The notes under the pieces: generated by a model
What the model was told of the DNA's origin: nothing
Databases searched by the model: none
The model's input: only the letters and a program-made list of their open reading frames with translations
In this document: in pieces, positions 15,939 to 25,186 of the stretch
Layout of the letters: the number at the start of each line of letters is the position of its first letter
Position numbering within the stretch: position 1 is the first letter of the stretch
Assembly (NCBI GenBank): GCA_903994525.1
Contig: CAJEXW010000001.1
Span: 1 to 64,000 of the forward strand
Direction of reading: 5' to 3'
DNA length: 64,000 nucleotides
DNA from: an uncultured Chlorobiaceae bacterium
Lineage (GTDB): Bacteria; Bacteroidota; Chlorobiia; Chlorobiales; Chlorobiaceae
Program-made: the position numbers and the translations under genes

Positions 15939-16996
15939 TTTGTTGAGTTGTATAATTTCATCAACAAAGCTTCGATTGATTCATCATGCAAATATTGTGG
16001 GTACCAAATGGGATAAATATGACAAGCTGCAAGATCGCCATTCCTCTTGATTCGCTCCTCTTTTGTGTCTGGCTCTTCAAGAAAGGCATAATGCTTTGGC
16101 AAATTCTCATGACCTTGTTCAGTGACGTAGTCTTTAATGACAGAAATAGTACGATCAACCGTCAGACTACAACCAAGAAACAAGAGACTTTTGCTGTCAC
16201 AGAGTGCTTTTACGGCCTTATTGAGAGTATTTCCTTCAGTATAATATAGATCGTATTCGGATTTCGTTAGAATGCGACCTTTTCCTGATATAGCTTTACC
16301 ATGAAGCTTCAAAAGAAATCGTTGATTTGATAAAAGCATCCGTCTTATTATATCCGATTCATAACCCGATAATTTATCAGGAAATGTAAGCCCAGCATTT
16401 TCATAACATCGCTCGATGACATTATCAAAATTAGTTGTAACAACACTACCAGTAAAAATATATGGCAATATCCCTGCCGCACCGGCTAAGGGCTCCCTCG
16501 AACAAGCAAAAGTATGATCAATAGTTTCACTGAATAATGCATCATTAAAAGCATCTGCAAGTTTTTGCGCTGCATCTTCATAGCGGCCATTTTCAAGCAA
16601 TTCGTCAAGATCCGATTCATTGAGAAGTGTCTGAAGCCATTGTTTACGCAAAAAATAGGACCATCCAGGATAACCGCTTGGCATAGAGAGACCAGCACCA
16701 ACAAAAGGCATTACATTACCATCCTTGTGTGCCTCGATTAATCGTAAAAACCGATCCTGTTGATCAAGCTTATCAAGAAATTCATCAGCTTCTGAACATT
16801 TATTTTCAATACGCTCCTGAAGCCATTCATCAAAAAGTTCATCAAAGACATCATTCCGGCCATCCGCCGTACGTGCCAACTCCAGAATATCTACAGCAGA
16901 CCAATAACGTGAACGGATATAAACAATTCCATCCTCAACCCTTGTATTACTATCGTCTGAAAGCTCCGCCTTAAAAGTATCCTGTAGATATTTCAT
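15935..16996 (-). CDS. SIR2-family (NADase-like) defence protein
   Basis: After a roughly 90-residue N-terminal extension, the 353-residue protein shows a SIR2_2 domain. FVGAGLSMPSGYPGW near 95-110 is followed by TTNFDNVIERC near 187, KLHGK with the catalytic His near 228, and LLFLGCSLTVDRT near 268. SIR2 domains in phage-defence systems deplete NAD+ and cause abortive infection. The gene lies between hsdS and the HsdR fragment, overlapping both by four bases. This points to expression as part of the Type I operon. No membrane or sensor domain is obvious apart from the N-terminus. Confidence 0.85.
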   Translation of the reverse strand: MKYLQDTFKAELSDDSNTRVEDGIVYIRSRYWSAVDILELARTADGRNDVFDELFDEWLQERIENKCSEADEFLDKLDQQDRFLRLIEAHKDGNVMPFVGAGLSMPSGYPGWSYFLRKQWLQTLLNESDLDELLENGRYEDAAQKLADAFNDALFSETIDHTFACSREPLAGAAGILPYIFTGSVVTTNFDNVIERCYENAGLTFPDKLSGYESDIIRRMLLSNQRFLLKLHGKAISGKGRILTKSEYDLYYTEGNTLNKAVKALCDSKSLLFLGCSLTVDRTISVIKDYVTEQGHENLPKHYAFLEEPDTKEERIKRNGDLAACHIYPIWYPQYLHDESIEALLMKLYNSTK

Positions 16997-18264
16997 TGAA
17001 GTATCTCCATATCTAATTCATCACTCGGTAATCGCAACTGACCGGAGATAAGCCGTGGGAGGAGAGTGTCTCGGATAAAAGCAAGATTTTGGTATTGCAA
17101 TTCATTTATACGTATACGTCTTATCAGTGGATTCACCGTTTTACCAAAAGCTAAAGTTAATAGCATTTCGGGCAGCACTGTTTTTTCGATTACAAAGTCG
17201 AGCCAATGCCCTTTATATTCCGAAAAACTTACACGATCTTTGGTAGCATGATAGGCCCAAACAGTATCAACTTCTTTACCGATAAATGGCAAAACATTTT
17301 GAATTGCCGAAAAATCAAATGAAATTAGTCGCATATAGCAAGTGTGGTTAGCAAACACAATAACTGGTGCATCAAGACTTGCTTTCACACTTGGTATATC
17401 GTTATGAAACCCAATAACACCAGACTTACCTTGATCAAGAATAGGTACATTCCCTGCTTGTAAAGCTGTTTTGTTGTCATATTTTTTCCCAACAGACAAG
17501 CGAGTTATGAAATCACCAAATGTCGAAACCCGCCACCCTTTCGGCACCAGTCCCAGTTCCGACTCTTCGAAGCTGTCGGGGAAGAGTGCTGCGGTGTCGG
17601 CATCCATGCCTTCGGGTTCGCGGCCTTCTTGCTTAGCTCGAACTGGGTCAAAGTCAACAAACCATGATTTGAACAGTGCCTGGGCAATGGCTTCGAGTGT
17701 GGCATTGGTTTCGCGGAGAAGGGCGATGCGGTCGTCAAGCGCATTCAATATTTCCGCGATTGCGACTTGTTCCTGATATGCAGGATAGGGAATACCAACC
17801 GACAGAATCGCAGTTGGACTTAAGTTCGGCTGGCCACTCCCTGATCCCATTGCAAATAAATAACTCTCATAAGTTGCTGAGCTTATGACGTAATACAAAA
17901 AATCTTTGTGAAGGGACACCTCGTCTGTGACAAACTTACCAACTCGTTGGTTCATAGCTGGGCGCAGATTTTCCGTGCACTGTAGCCTACCTACACGACC
18001 AACACTGCCTTGACCGGTCATTGCAATAAGTATATCGCCATTATTCAGTAAGAACTTTTTCAGTTTTTCTGTAATGAGATCGGGTGGTATGCACTGAGAA
18101 CTAGCAGTAATAACAAGCCGATCCTGAATATTTTTGATCTTTATAACTGGTAGCCCTTTTTCGCAGAAATCTTGGCTTTTAAATGCATAACCAGAAATGA
18201 AATTCGCACCCAACCCAATTGGTGTTAGGGGGAACTCAGACTGAATGGGCGAACTAGAACTCAT
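16993..18264 (-). CDS. hsdS: Type I restriction specificity subunit S
   Basis: HsdS sets the DNA recognition site for the methylase and endonuclease. The product, about 423 residues, has two target-recognition domains separated by the conserved helical spacer ([20 protein letters not shown], then [14 protein letters not shown]). A second spacer end follows near the C-terminus ([13 protein letters not shown]). The ATG at 18264 sits inside the last codons of hsdM1 (TATGAGTTCTAG). It overlaps the SIR2 gene by four bases. Both recognition domains look complete. Confidence 0.93.
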   Translation of the reverse strand: MSSSSPIQSEFPLTPIGLGANFISGYAFKSQDFCEKGLPVIKIKNIQDRLVITASSQCIPPDLITEKLKKFLLNNGDILIAMTGQGSVGRVGRLQCTENLRPAMNQRVGKFVTDEVSLHKDFLYYVISSATYESYLFAMGSGSGQPNLSPTAILSVGIPYPAYQEQVAIAEILNALDDRIALLRETNATLEAIAQALFKSWFVDFDPVRAKQEGREPEGMDADTAALFPDSFEESELGLVPKGWRVSTFGDFITRLSVGKKYDNKTALQAGNVPILDQGKSGVIGFHNDIPSVKASLDAPVIVFANHTCYMRLISFDFSAIQNVLPFIGKEVDTVWAYHATKDRVSFSEYKGHWLDFVIEKTVLPEMLLTLAFGKTVNPLIRRIRINELQYQNLAFIRDTLLPRLISGQLRLPSDELDMEILQ

Positions 18265-19810
18265 ACCCAACCCCTCCGAGTTTCTGGCGAATCAACTGAT
18301 CCAGCTCCGCACCTTTGGCCATCTGCTCGCCAAGTGTTTCGGTGAGCTGCAGCATCTTTTCATCAAAGGCTTCGTCGTCATCTTCGACGGCTTCAGCGCC
18401 AACGTAGCGGCCCGGCGTGAGCACGTGGCCGTGGCTGGCAATTTCCTCAAGCGTAACGCTACGGCAGAAGCCGGGTATGTCGACATAGTCGGCACTGGTT
18501 TCGCCGTCGCTTCGCCAGGCATGAACGGTGTCGGCGATTCTCTGGATGTCGGCTTCCGAAAGTTCTTTCTGTACCCGGCTGATCATGGTACCGAGTTTAC
18601 GGGCGTCAATGAAGAGTACTTCGCCCTGACGCCTATTTTTTTGCTTTACCAAAAACCAGAGGCAGGCTGGGATTTGAACGTTAAAAAAGAGTTGCCCAGG
18701 AAGAGCAACCATAATTTCGACCTTGTCTGCTTCAATCATGGATTTACGGATATCGCCTTCGGAATTCTGGCTGGAGGACATGGAGCCGTTGGCAAGCACA
18801 ATCCCTGCTCGCCCTGCAGATTTGAGGTGGTAGAGAATATGCTGTAACCACGCGTAGTTGGCGTTACCTTTCGGAGGTGTGCCATAGAGCCATCGGGGAT
18901 CACCTTCGAGGCTGCCATACCACCAGTCAGAAATATTAAATGGCGGATTTGCCATGACAAAATCGGCACGAAGATCGGGATGCTGATCGCGAACAAAAGT
19001 ATCGCCAGGCTCTTTGCCAAGGTTGAAATCGATACCCCGAATGGCAAGGTTCATAGCCGCCAACCGCCATGTTGTGGGATTTGACTCCTGTCCGTAGATA
19101 GAAACATCGCCAATTTTACCACCGTGTGCTTCAATGAATTTTTCAGACTGCACAAACATGCCTCCGGAGCCGCAGCAGGGGTCGTAAACCTGCCCATGAT
19201 GGGGCGAAAGTATTGATACCAAGGTCTTAACAATACTAGCTGGAGTGTAGAACTGACCTCCTCGTTTACCTTCAGCATTAGCAAACTGACCAATGAAATA
19301 TTCGTAAACTTGGCCAAGCAAGTCACGGGCGGGTTGCTCGGTCGCGCCAAAACCTATGGTAGAAACCATATCCACCAGTTCTCCAAGTTTGCCGTCAGGG
19401 AGCTGAACGCGGGCGTAGCGTTTATCGAGAATGCCTTTGAGTTTGGGATTTTCAATCTCAATCAGTGTCAGCGCTTCATCAATGCGTTTGCCGATGTCGG
19501 GCTGTTTGGCCTGTGAGCGTATGGTTTCCCAACGGGCTCCTTCCGGTACCCAGAAAACGTTGGACTCTCGGTAGTAGTCGCGATCTTCAAGCTCTTGAAT
19601 AAGACAGCTTTGATTGGTATCACTAAGATAGTAGTCGTCATCAGAGTCCTGAAAGCGCAGGGTGAGCTGCACTCGGTGTGTCTGAAACGAATCGGAGATA
19701 TATTTTAAAAAGATGAGGCCAAGGACGATATGCTTGTATTCTGCCGGGTCCATGTTGGCCCGCAACTTGTCGGCAGAAGCCCAGAGCATTTTTTTTATGT
19801 CTTCTATCAT
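18254..19810 (-). CDS. hsdM: Type I DNA methyltransferase subunit M, copy 1
   Basis: The 518-residue protein has the HsdM N-terminal helical domain, then motif [13 protein letters not shown] near 207-218 and motif IV NPPF near 287, the N6-adenine methylase signatures. It would modify the sites recognised by the adjacent HsdS. It is very similar along its whole length to hsdM2 at 22851-24407. It is the first gene of the tightly packed hsdM-hsdS-SIR2-DUF1016-hsdR operon. The 80 bases upstream separate it from the HEPN-like gene. Confidence 0.95.
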   Translation of the reverse strand: MIEDIKKMLWASADKLRANMDPAEYKHIVLGLIFLKYISDSFQTHRVQLTLRFQDSDDDYYLSDTNQSCLIQELEDRDYYRESNVFWVPEGARWETIRSQAKQPDIGKRIDEALTLIEIENPKLKGILDKRYARVQLPDGKLGELVDMVSTIGFGATEQPARDLLGQVYEYFIGQFANAEGKRGGQFYTPASIVKTLVSILSPHHGQVYDPCCGSGGMFVQSEKFIEAHGGKIGDVSIYGQESNPTTWRLAAMNLAIRGIDFNLGKEPGDTFVRDQHPDLRADFVMANPPFNISDWWYGSLEGDPRWLYGTPPKGNANYAWLQHILYHLKSAGRAGIVLANGSMSSSQNSEGDIRKSMIEADKVEIMVALPGQLFFNVQIPACLWFLVKQKNRRQGEVLFIDARKLGTMISRVQKELSEADIQRIADTVHAWRSDGETSADYVDIPGFCRSVTLEEIASHGHVLTPGRYVGAEAVEDDDEAFDEKMLQLTETLGEQMAKGAELDQLIRQKLGGVGYEF

Positions 19811-19890
19811 TCTGTACTGCAGGTTAAAGAATTAATGCGAGAGTATTATAAGCCGTGAAACAGCAAACCTTGTCATAATGTATATTCTTC

Positions 19891-20724
19891 TTATATTCTT
19901 GAAATACTGTATACTCGGGTAATATATTTGATAAAACAAGTGATTCGTTCTATCCAATAGAGGGCTTGTTCGAGTGTAATTGCCGACGAAGCTGGATTGC
20001 CATGACGGATGTCTGGGTATAATGTATGTATGCGATCCCAGATTGAAAGGCCATCCTTAACAATTGTGTCTGGCCCCCACTTAAAAGAATCTAATCGAAG
20101 TTCAGTGGTGGCATCTTTAATGTCATTTTTTCCAGAAATCTTTTTAAGCATAGTCTCCATAGCAGAAAGACAGTCCCGGATAGCATCTTTCAGATCTCGA
20201 TTATTTGCTGGATTCTGCAGAAGTGCGTTTGCTTGCTCAAGATGTTCAAGCGTTTGTACGCAAATATCTTGTACGTGTAGCATGGCGTCACGAACCGCTG
20301 CTGCTCGACTTGATACAGCAACTCGTAAATGCCATGTTGACTTATTTTGCCTCTGGTTAATTTCGAGGCTATAACCGATACACTGATCCATCAGAAACTG
20401 ATTGACCTCTTCAATAGAAAACGAAAAAAACTTAACGCAATCTTCAAGAAAATCCATTAGCACAGAAAGTGGCTTTTTGCAAAGTAGCTGAACATTACCT
20501 TGTAGATCTTCGATGAGATACTGCCAGCCCCAATTTAGTGTTAATTCCGACGGAATACGACTGGCAATATCATTGATCACTGATTTAAGCAATGTCGCAT
20601 TGTTATTACACTGCCTTGCAATAAAACCTTGCAGTGCAGAATCAAAACGCGCAGGAATTGCAGATACAAAAAAATCGTCGCTTTGATAGCCGACGTAATC
20701 GGCATGTTGACTCTGAAAACTCAT
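19891..20724 (-). CDS. HEPN/AbiJ-like protein, 277 aa
   Basis: I do not recognise the N-terminal two thirds. The C-terminal part resembles the HEPN-like helical domain seen in abortive infection proteins of the AbiJ type. LKDAIRDCLSAMETMLKKIS is followed by a helix with IRDIHTLYPDIRHG-like spacing (actual text WDRIHTLYPDIRHGNP), then LEQALYWIERITCFIKY. The R-H-G motif is in the expected place. HEPN proteins are often RNases in defence loci. It lies between two restriction gene clusters in the same direction. The role is inferred from fold resemblance and neighbourhood. Confidence 0.55.
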   Translation of the reverse strand: MSFQSQHADYVGYQSDDFFVSAIPARFDSALQGFIARQCNNNATLLKSVINDIASRIPSELTLNWGWQYLIEDLQGNVQLLCKKPLSVLMDFLEDCVKFFSFSIEEVNQFLMDQCIGYSLEINQRQNKSTWHLRVAVSSRAAAVRDAMLHVQDICVQTLEHLEQANALLQNPANNRDLKDAIRDCLSAMETMLKKISGKNDIKDATTELRLDSFKWGPDTIVKDGLSIWDRIHTLYPDIRHGNPASSAITLEQALYWIERITCFIKYITRVYSISRI

Positions 20725-20937
20725 GTATGGATCTGAAATTAATGAAAATCAAGCTCAAAAACACTTTAACCAGCGTACAATAATTTAATGTTATACAAAA
20801 CAGGGTACCACAACAAATAGGCAAAATCTCTCACTTACACTTCTGAGCGTACTGACATCTGATGACGTCAATGTGATCCGATGCCAAATATTGCTGCAAA
20901 ATAATACTCCAAGCCTCCAGAATACGTCAGAACGTGT

Positions 20938-21121
20938 ATTACCAATATTTATAATTTCCCAATCTCCCGATTTGATCGGGCCGACACTGTGTCTCTGGGA
21001 ATTTCTTACTATTCGCAAGAAGACGTCTGTAAACTATCCGATAATTTCCGAAAAGTATCTCCCTGATTTCAGAACAAGCAAGCTCAAGAATAACTCTTGA
21101 TAACCCTTTCAATTTCATCAA
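20938..21121 (-). pseudogene. parE remnant fused to a second AlbA_2-gene 3' end
   Basis: The minus strand reads LSRVILELACSEIREILFGN then YRIVYRR, the C-terminal half of a ParE/RelE toxin, directly downstream of an intact Phd-type antitoxin. The N-terminal half is missing. After about 37 residues the toxin ends, and in another frame SVGPIKSGDWEIINIGN follows. That matches the last residues of the neighbouring AlbA_2 protein (HVGSTKSGYWEIL). The segment is thus a recombination scar joining two gene ends. From 20725 to 20937 nothing is recognisable. Confidence 0.6.
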
Positions 21122-21154
21122 ACTTTCTGAGAACTTCGGTTGTTCAGACAGCCT

Positions 21155-21445
21155 TCACTGTTTTTCTGAAACTCTTTTTTCTGCAAACATCTTCCTGACC
21201 TCTTCAGTGCTATACACTGCCCCAGAATCTGCTGCCGCCAGCCCTTGCTCAACAGATTCGATAAATTGTTTGCGGTACACCAGGTTATCATACTCAACGG
21301 GCGAAAGCAATACACCGGCGGGTCTGCCATTCTGGGTAATAATCAGAGGGTGGCCTGTTGCCTGAACCTTTTTCATGCAGGCAGAGAGCCCGGTCTTAAA
21401 CTCACCCAGTGGAATAATATCGTTTGCTATCTGAATGTTTTTCAT
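21155..21445 (-). CDS. Phd/YefM-type antitoxin
   Basis: The 96-residue protein has the usual layout: IPLGEFKTGLSACMKKVQAT, then PLIITQNGRPAGVLLSPVEY for the DNA-binding domain, and a helical C-terminus ending EEVRKMFAEKR. It represses its operon and binds a ParE/RelE toxin. Only the 3' half of that toxin remains downstream. It is 42 bases after the AlbA_2 gene in the same direction. It appears intact, hence an orphan antitoxin inside the restriction island. Confidence 0.85.
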   Translation of the reverse strand: MKNIQIANDIIPLGEFKTGLSACMKKVQATGHPLIITQNGRPAGVLLSPVEYDNLVYRKQFIESVEQGLAAADSGAVYSTEEVRKMFAEKRVSEKQ

Positions 21446-21487
21446 GATACTATAACTCTAAATTTAGATCTGAATTCCGCCCCTTTT

Positions 21488-22861
21488 TCAGTCCTTAATA
21501 TAAGCCATATCCAGAATTTCCCAATATCCCGATTTGGTCGAGCCAACATGATGGATAACACCTGCTGCTTTGAGTATTTTGATGTGATGCTGAACGCTGT
21601 CAATACTCATATCACAGAGATCAGCCATAACTTTAACGCTAAGTTCTGGCTGCTCCTTAATTATGGCAAGCAGCTTTTCTTTGGGGTTTCTTTGGGGTTT
21701 CTTTGGGGTTTCTTCGATTCTTCCCTCTTTAGCATCGTCGAGAACGTGAGTAACCTCCTCAACAAAAGAGGGTCTTTCAAAACTTGCTATGAACAATCCG
21801 GCAATCTGGCGAAACTGCACACTCGGTGCATTTTCAAAAATGAGCGGCATACCACGTCCCCACCCCTCAACCATCTGGATACGGCGGAAGAGATCGGCAA
21901 TCAGCGGGTTACGGCGGCGTGATACATTGCCCTGACGCATCTCTTCCATGGTCAGACCATCGTACAAGCCACCGGGGTTACGTATCTCGACACGGTTTTT
22001 GAAGACGGCAACATGGATGTAGTCGGGGTCGCGATAGTCGCGGTGGCAGAATGCGTTGATGATTGCTTCACGCAGCGCTGCCATGGAGATTTCGGGCACA
22101 TCAACACGGTAGAGGCCATCGAGACGCATACCGATGTGAATGTTTTTGAGAATGTATTTTTGCGCCTCCTCAATCAGTTCGAGAATGTCGCCGTCAAAGT
22201 CGTGACGGTCAATAATGGTGGAGCTGCTGGTTGTTGCAAAAACAGCGCAGCGCAGTTGAAGGGGCGGCTCGGCGGCAAAAAAGAGTTTTGCTGCATTGAG
22301 CAGTTTTCCATTCTGCCGAAGGCCAAACTTGTCGAGAGCGTTTTCAGCGGTATCCCATGTCAGCCCGGCACGCTCGACAAAGCGTCTGATTTTTGCGGTA
22401 TCAAGCCCGTCCAAAGAAAGTGCGTCGCAGGGTTCGTTATCCCAGCGCATGGCCTCCTTGTGCTTATGGAGAATGATGTTTTCCAGTTCGCGGGCAGTGA
22501 GCTGGCGATCTTCATCAGCGACCCGCATGTAGGTACGACCATAAGCGAAATATGGCATCTCCTGCCCGCTGAAGGTGATGTGCAGGCAGCTCTTTCCGCC
22601 AAGTTGGACAAGCTCAATATGCGGGTAAATTCGTGGTTCAATATGCGACCCGATAGTCTGCGACACGTCACGCAGGGTCTTTTCGTTGGCATCAAGGCCA
22701 ACCACACTCCCGTTGGGTGCCACACCAAACCAAAGTTCACCGGCACCGTGTTTGTTGAGGATAGCAACCATCGAAATGAGCCCTTGCTTCAGCTCTGCAA
22801 GACTTTTCTTGAGTTCGACATTCTCACTCTCTCTCATCGGCTCACTCAACTCAGAACTCAT
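21488..22861 (-). CDS. AlbA_2/Schlafen-type ATP-binding regulator
   Basis: The product, about 457 residues, starts with an AlbA_2 (Schlafen AAA_4) domain: ESENVELKKSLAELKQGLIS, then GELWFGVAPNGSVVGLD. A GHKL-like C-terminal half follows (LREAIINAFCHRDYRDPDYI and GWGRGMPLIFE), then a winged helix (LSVKVMADLCDMSIDSVQHH). These proteins are usually called putative transcriptional regulators and recur inside Type I restriction loci. The ATG at 22861 is chosen because it overlaps the hsdM2 stop exactly as hsdS overlaps hsdM1. A linker made of 11-bp DNA repeats joins the winged helix. Confidence 0.85.
   Translation of the reverse strand: MSSELSEPMRESENVELKKSLAELKQGLISMVAILNKHGAGELWFGVAPNGSVVGLDANEKTLRDVSQTIGSHIEPRIYPHIELVQLGGKSCLHITFSGQEMPYFAYGRTYMRVADEDRQLTARELENIILHKHKEAMRWDNEPCDALSLDGLDTAKIRRFVERAGLTWDTAENALDKFGLRQNGKLLNAAKLFFAAEPPLQLRCAVFATTSSSTIIDRHDFDGDILELIEEAQKYILKNIHIGMRLDGLYRVDVPEISMAALREAIINAFCHRDYRDPDYIHVAVFKNRVEIRNPGGLYDGLTMEEMRQGNVSRRRNPLIADLFRRIQMVEGWGRGMPLIFENAPSVQFRQIAGLFIASFERPSFVEEVTHVLDDAKEGRIEETPKKPQRNPKEKLLAIIKEQPELSVKVMADLCDMSIDSVQHHIKILKAAGVIHHVGSTKSGYWEILDMAYIKD
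21679..21711. repeat. Three tandem 11-bp repeats inside the AlbA_2 gene
   Basis: CTTTGGGGTTT occurs three times without interruption at 21679, 21690 and 21701. Because 11 is not a multiple of three, each copy is read in a different frame, giving the linker PKKPQRNPKE. Gain or loss of one unit would throw the C-terminal winged helix out of frame. The current count keeps it in frame. Confidence 0.85.
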
Positions 22862-24407
22862 AGCCCAGCCCTCCAAGCTTCTGGCGGATCAACTGATCCA
22901 GCTCCGCTCCTTTCGACATCTGTTCGCCAAGTGCTTCGGTGAGCTTGAGCATCTTTTCGGCAAAGGCTTCGTCGTCATCTTCGACGGCTTCAGCGCCGAC
23001 GTAGCGGCCCGGCGTGAGCACATGGCCATGAGTGGCAATCTCCTCAAGCGTAACGCTACGGCAGAAGCCCGCAATGTCGGCATAGTCGGCACTGGTTTCA
23101 CCATCGCTTCGCCAGGCATGAACGGTGTCGGCGATTCGCTGGATATCGGCATCCAGAAACTCAATCTGTACCCGGCTTTTCATAGTGCCGAGTTTGCGGG
23201 CGTCAATAAAGAGCACCTCTCCCTTTCGGCGGTGTTTCTGTTTGACAAGAAACCAGAGGCAGGCGGGAATCTGGGTGTTAAAGAAGAGCTGGCCGGGCAG
23301 GGCAATCATGAGTTCAACCTTGTCGGCCTCAACCATGTTCCGACGGATGTCGCCTTCGGAGTTCTGGCTGGATGACATGGAGCCGTTGGCGAGGACGATA
23401 CCGGCACGGCCATTAGGTTTGAGATGAAAGAGAATGTGCTGCAGCCAAGCATAGTTAGCGTTGCCTTGCGGTGGCGTGCCGTATACCCAGCGGGGGTCGC
23501 CTTCAAGACTCTGGTGCCACCAGTCAGAAATATTGAAGGGTGGATTGGCCATGATGAAGTCAGCACGGAGGTCTGGGTGCTGGTCGCGGGTAAAGGAGTC
23601 GGCAGGCTCTTTGCCGAGGTTGTAGTCGTAACCACGAATGGCAAGGTTCATGGCTGCAAGGCGCCAGGTGGTGGGGTTGGACTCCTGACCGTAGATGGAG
23701 ATGTCGCCAATACGGCCACCGTGGGATTCAATGAATTTTTCGGACTGTACAAACATGCCGCTTGAACCGCAGCAGGGATCGTAGACCTGCCCTTGATGGG
23801 GGGCAAGAACGGCCACCAGTGTTTTAACGATGCTTGGCGGTGTGTAGAACTGGCCGCCCCGTTTGCCTTCGGCGCTGGCGAATTGGCCGATAAAGTATTC
23901 GTAGACCTGACCAAGCAGGTCTGATGGGTTTTGACCGGTTTCACCAAAGCCGATCTTGGAGACAAGGTCAACCAGTTCGCCAAGTTTGCCGTCAGGGAGC
24001 TGAACTCGGGCGTAACGTTTGTCAAGAATGCCTTTGAGTTTTGGATTTTCAATCTCTATGAGGGTCAGCGCTTCGTCTATGCGCTTGCCGATATCGGGCT
24101 GTTTGGCCTGTGAGCGGATGGTTTCCCAGCGGGCTCCTTCGGGCACCCAGAAAACGTTGGACTCTTTGTAGTAATCGCGATCTTCAAGCTCTTCGGCAAG
24201 ATAGCTTTCGCTGGTTTCGTTGAGATAGTAGTCATCACCGGAGTCCAGAAAGCGCATGGTAAGTTGTGTGCGGCGCGTCTGGAACGAGTCGGATATATAT
24301 TTTAAAAAGATGAGGCCAAGAACAATATGCTTGTATTCGGCAGGGTCCATGTTGGCCCGCAGCTTGTCAGCAGAGGCCCAGAGCATTTTTTTTATCTCTT
24401 CTATCAT
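22851..24407 (-). CDS. hsdM: Type I DNA methyltransferase subunit M, copy 2
   Basis: This 518-residue protein matches hsdM1 over its whole length, with most differences in the first 150 residues. The N6-adenine motif IV (NPPF) is intact. Motif I reads DPCCGSSGMFVQ, where hsdM1 and most HsdM proteins have GSGG. A Ser for Gly in the SAM-binding loop could weaken activity. It is followed not by an hsdS but by the AlbA_2 gene, so its specificity partner is missing nearby. It could share the HsdS at 16993-18264. Confidence 0.93.
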   Translation of the reverse strand: MIEEIKKMLWASADKLRANMDPAEYKHIVLGLIFLKYISDSFQTRRTQLTMRFLDSGDDYYLNETSESYLAEELEDRDYYKESNVFWVPEGARWETIRSQAKQPDIGKRIDEALTLIEIENPKLKGILDKRYARVQLPDGKLGELVDLVSKIGFGETGQNPSDLLGQVYEYFIGQFASAEGKRGGQFYTPPSIVKTLVAVLAPHQGQVYDPCCGSSGMFVQSEKFIESHGGRIGDISIYGQESNPTTWRLAAMNLAIRGYDYNLGKEPADSFTRDQHPDLRADFIMANPPFNISDWWHQSLEGDPRWVYGTPPQGNANYAWLQHILFHLKPNGRAGIVLANGSMSSSQNSEGDIRRNMVEADKVELMIALPGQLFFNTQIPACLWFLVKQKHRRKGEVLFIDARKLGTMKSRVQIEFLDADIQRIADTVHAWRSDGETSADYADIAGFCRSVTLEEIATHGHVLTPGRYVGAEAVEDDDEAFAEKMLKLTEALGEQMSKGAELDQLIRQKLGGLGYEF

Positions 24408-24438
24408 TCGATTTTTATAGTGTTATGGTCACTTACAT

Positions 24439-25075
24439 TTACTCTGCCCATATCTCATGGAATGGCGTTTCATTGAAAAATTCATCATCAGGTGGTATCT
24501 CAAATTCCTTGCATCTAACCAAGTATCCGACGAATGAGCCAAAGGTTGGATCCCTAAGATCAGCCGGTGAAGTTACTTCAGGAGAATAAACAGTTGCTGC
24601 ACTTTGCTCAATGATACCTACATGGATAAATACAGCGGCAACCAACTCAGAACAAAAATATTGGCCTTTTTCTGGTACAACAGGATCCGATTTTCCTTCG
24701 AAATAATCGGTTATGCGCTGAATTTCAGTAATGCGGGACTCTTTCTTTTTTTATCCCCTCAAAGTTAAACGCAACCCTATCATTTATCGCTTGGTCAACG
24801 AATGACTCCAGCTTCTTAAGCCTTGTCGCATTCCAACAGTCTGGTTGGCGAAGCAAGGCAACATACTCGTACTCATCAAGAATATCTTCAATTTTTGTTT
24901 TTCTTACTCCTCCACGGAGAGCTTCCCCAACAACATCACCATTGATACAAATAGCTGCATGTGAATAACCGCTGCCGGTAACTCCCTGAACCTTGTTATT
25001 CAGGTCGCCACTACTTGTAAAGCATAGCAAAATATCGCCCGGTTTGAGATCGCTCTTATCAATTATATGCGCCAT
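24439..25075 (-). pseudogene. Papain-like C92 (YaeF/YiiX-type) protein, frameshifted
   Basis: The 5' part encodes DLKPGDILLCFTSSG and GYSHAAICINGDVVGEALRG, with the catalytic His of the permuted NlpC/P60-like C92 family. The 3' part, in another frame, carries GQYFCSELVAAVF with the catalytic Cys. The break is in a run of seven A residues (minus strand, 24746-24752). Removing one A restores a single reading frame of about 210 residues. The start at 25075 (MAHIIDKSDLKPGDIL) fits the family. It could be a true frameshift, a slippage-controlled gene or a sequencing error. It ends 31 bases before hsdM2. Confidence 0.65.
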
Positions 25076-25186
25076 AACCTCTTTCCGGTTGCTTTGAAAA
25101 ACGACGCTCAACTTGTGTGAAATTATGTTTGTAATAGTGATCACTCTTGCCTGCGCATTGATCTCCACGTTGTTTATAGAAACCAC

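Noticed and set aside
22013..22942. 309-residue plus-strand reading frame
   Set aside because: It is antisense to the AlbA_2 gene, has no recognisable domain and no ribosome binding site.
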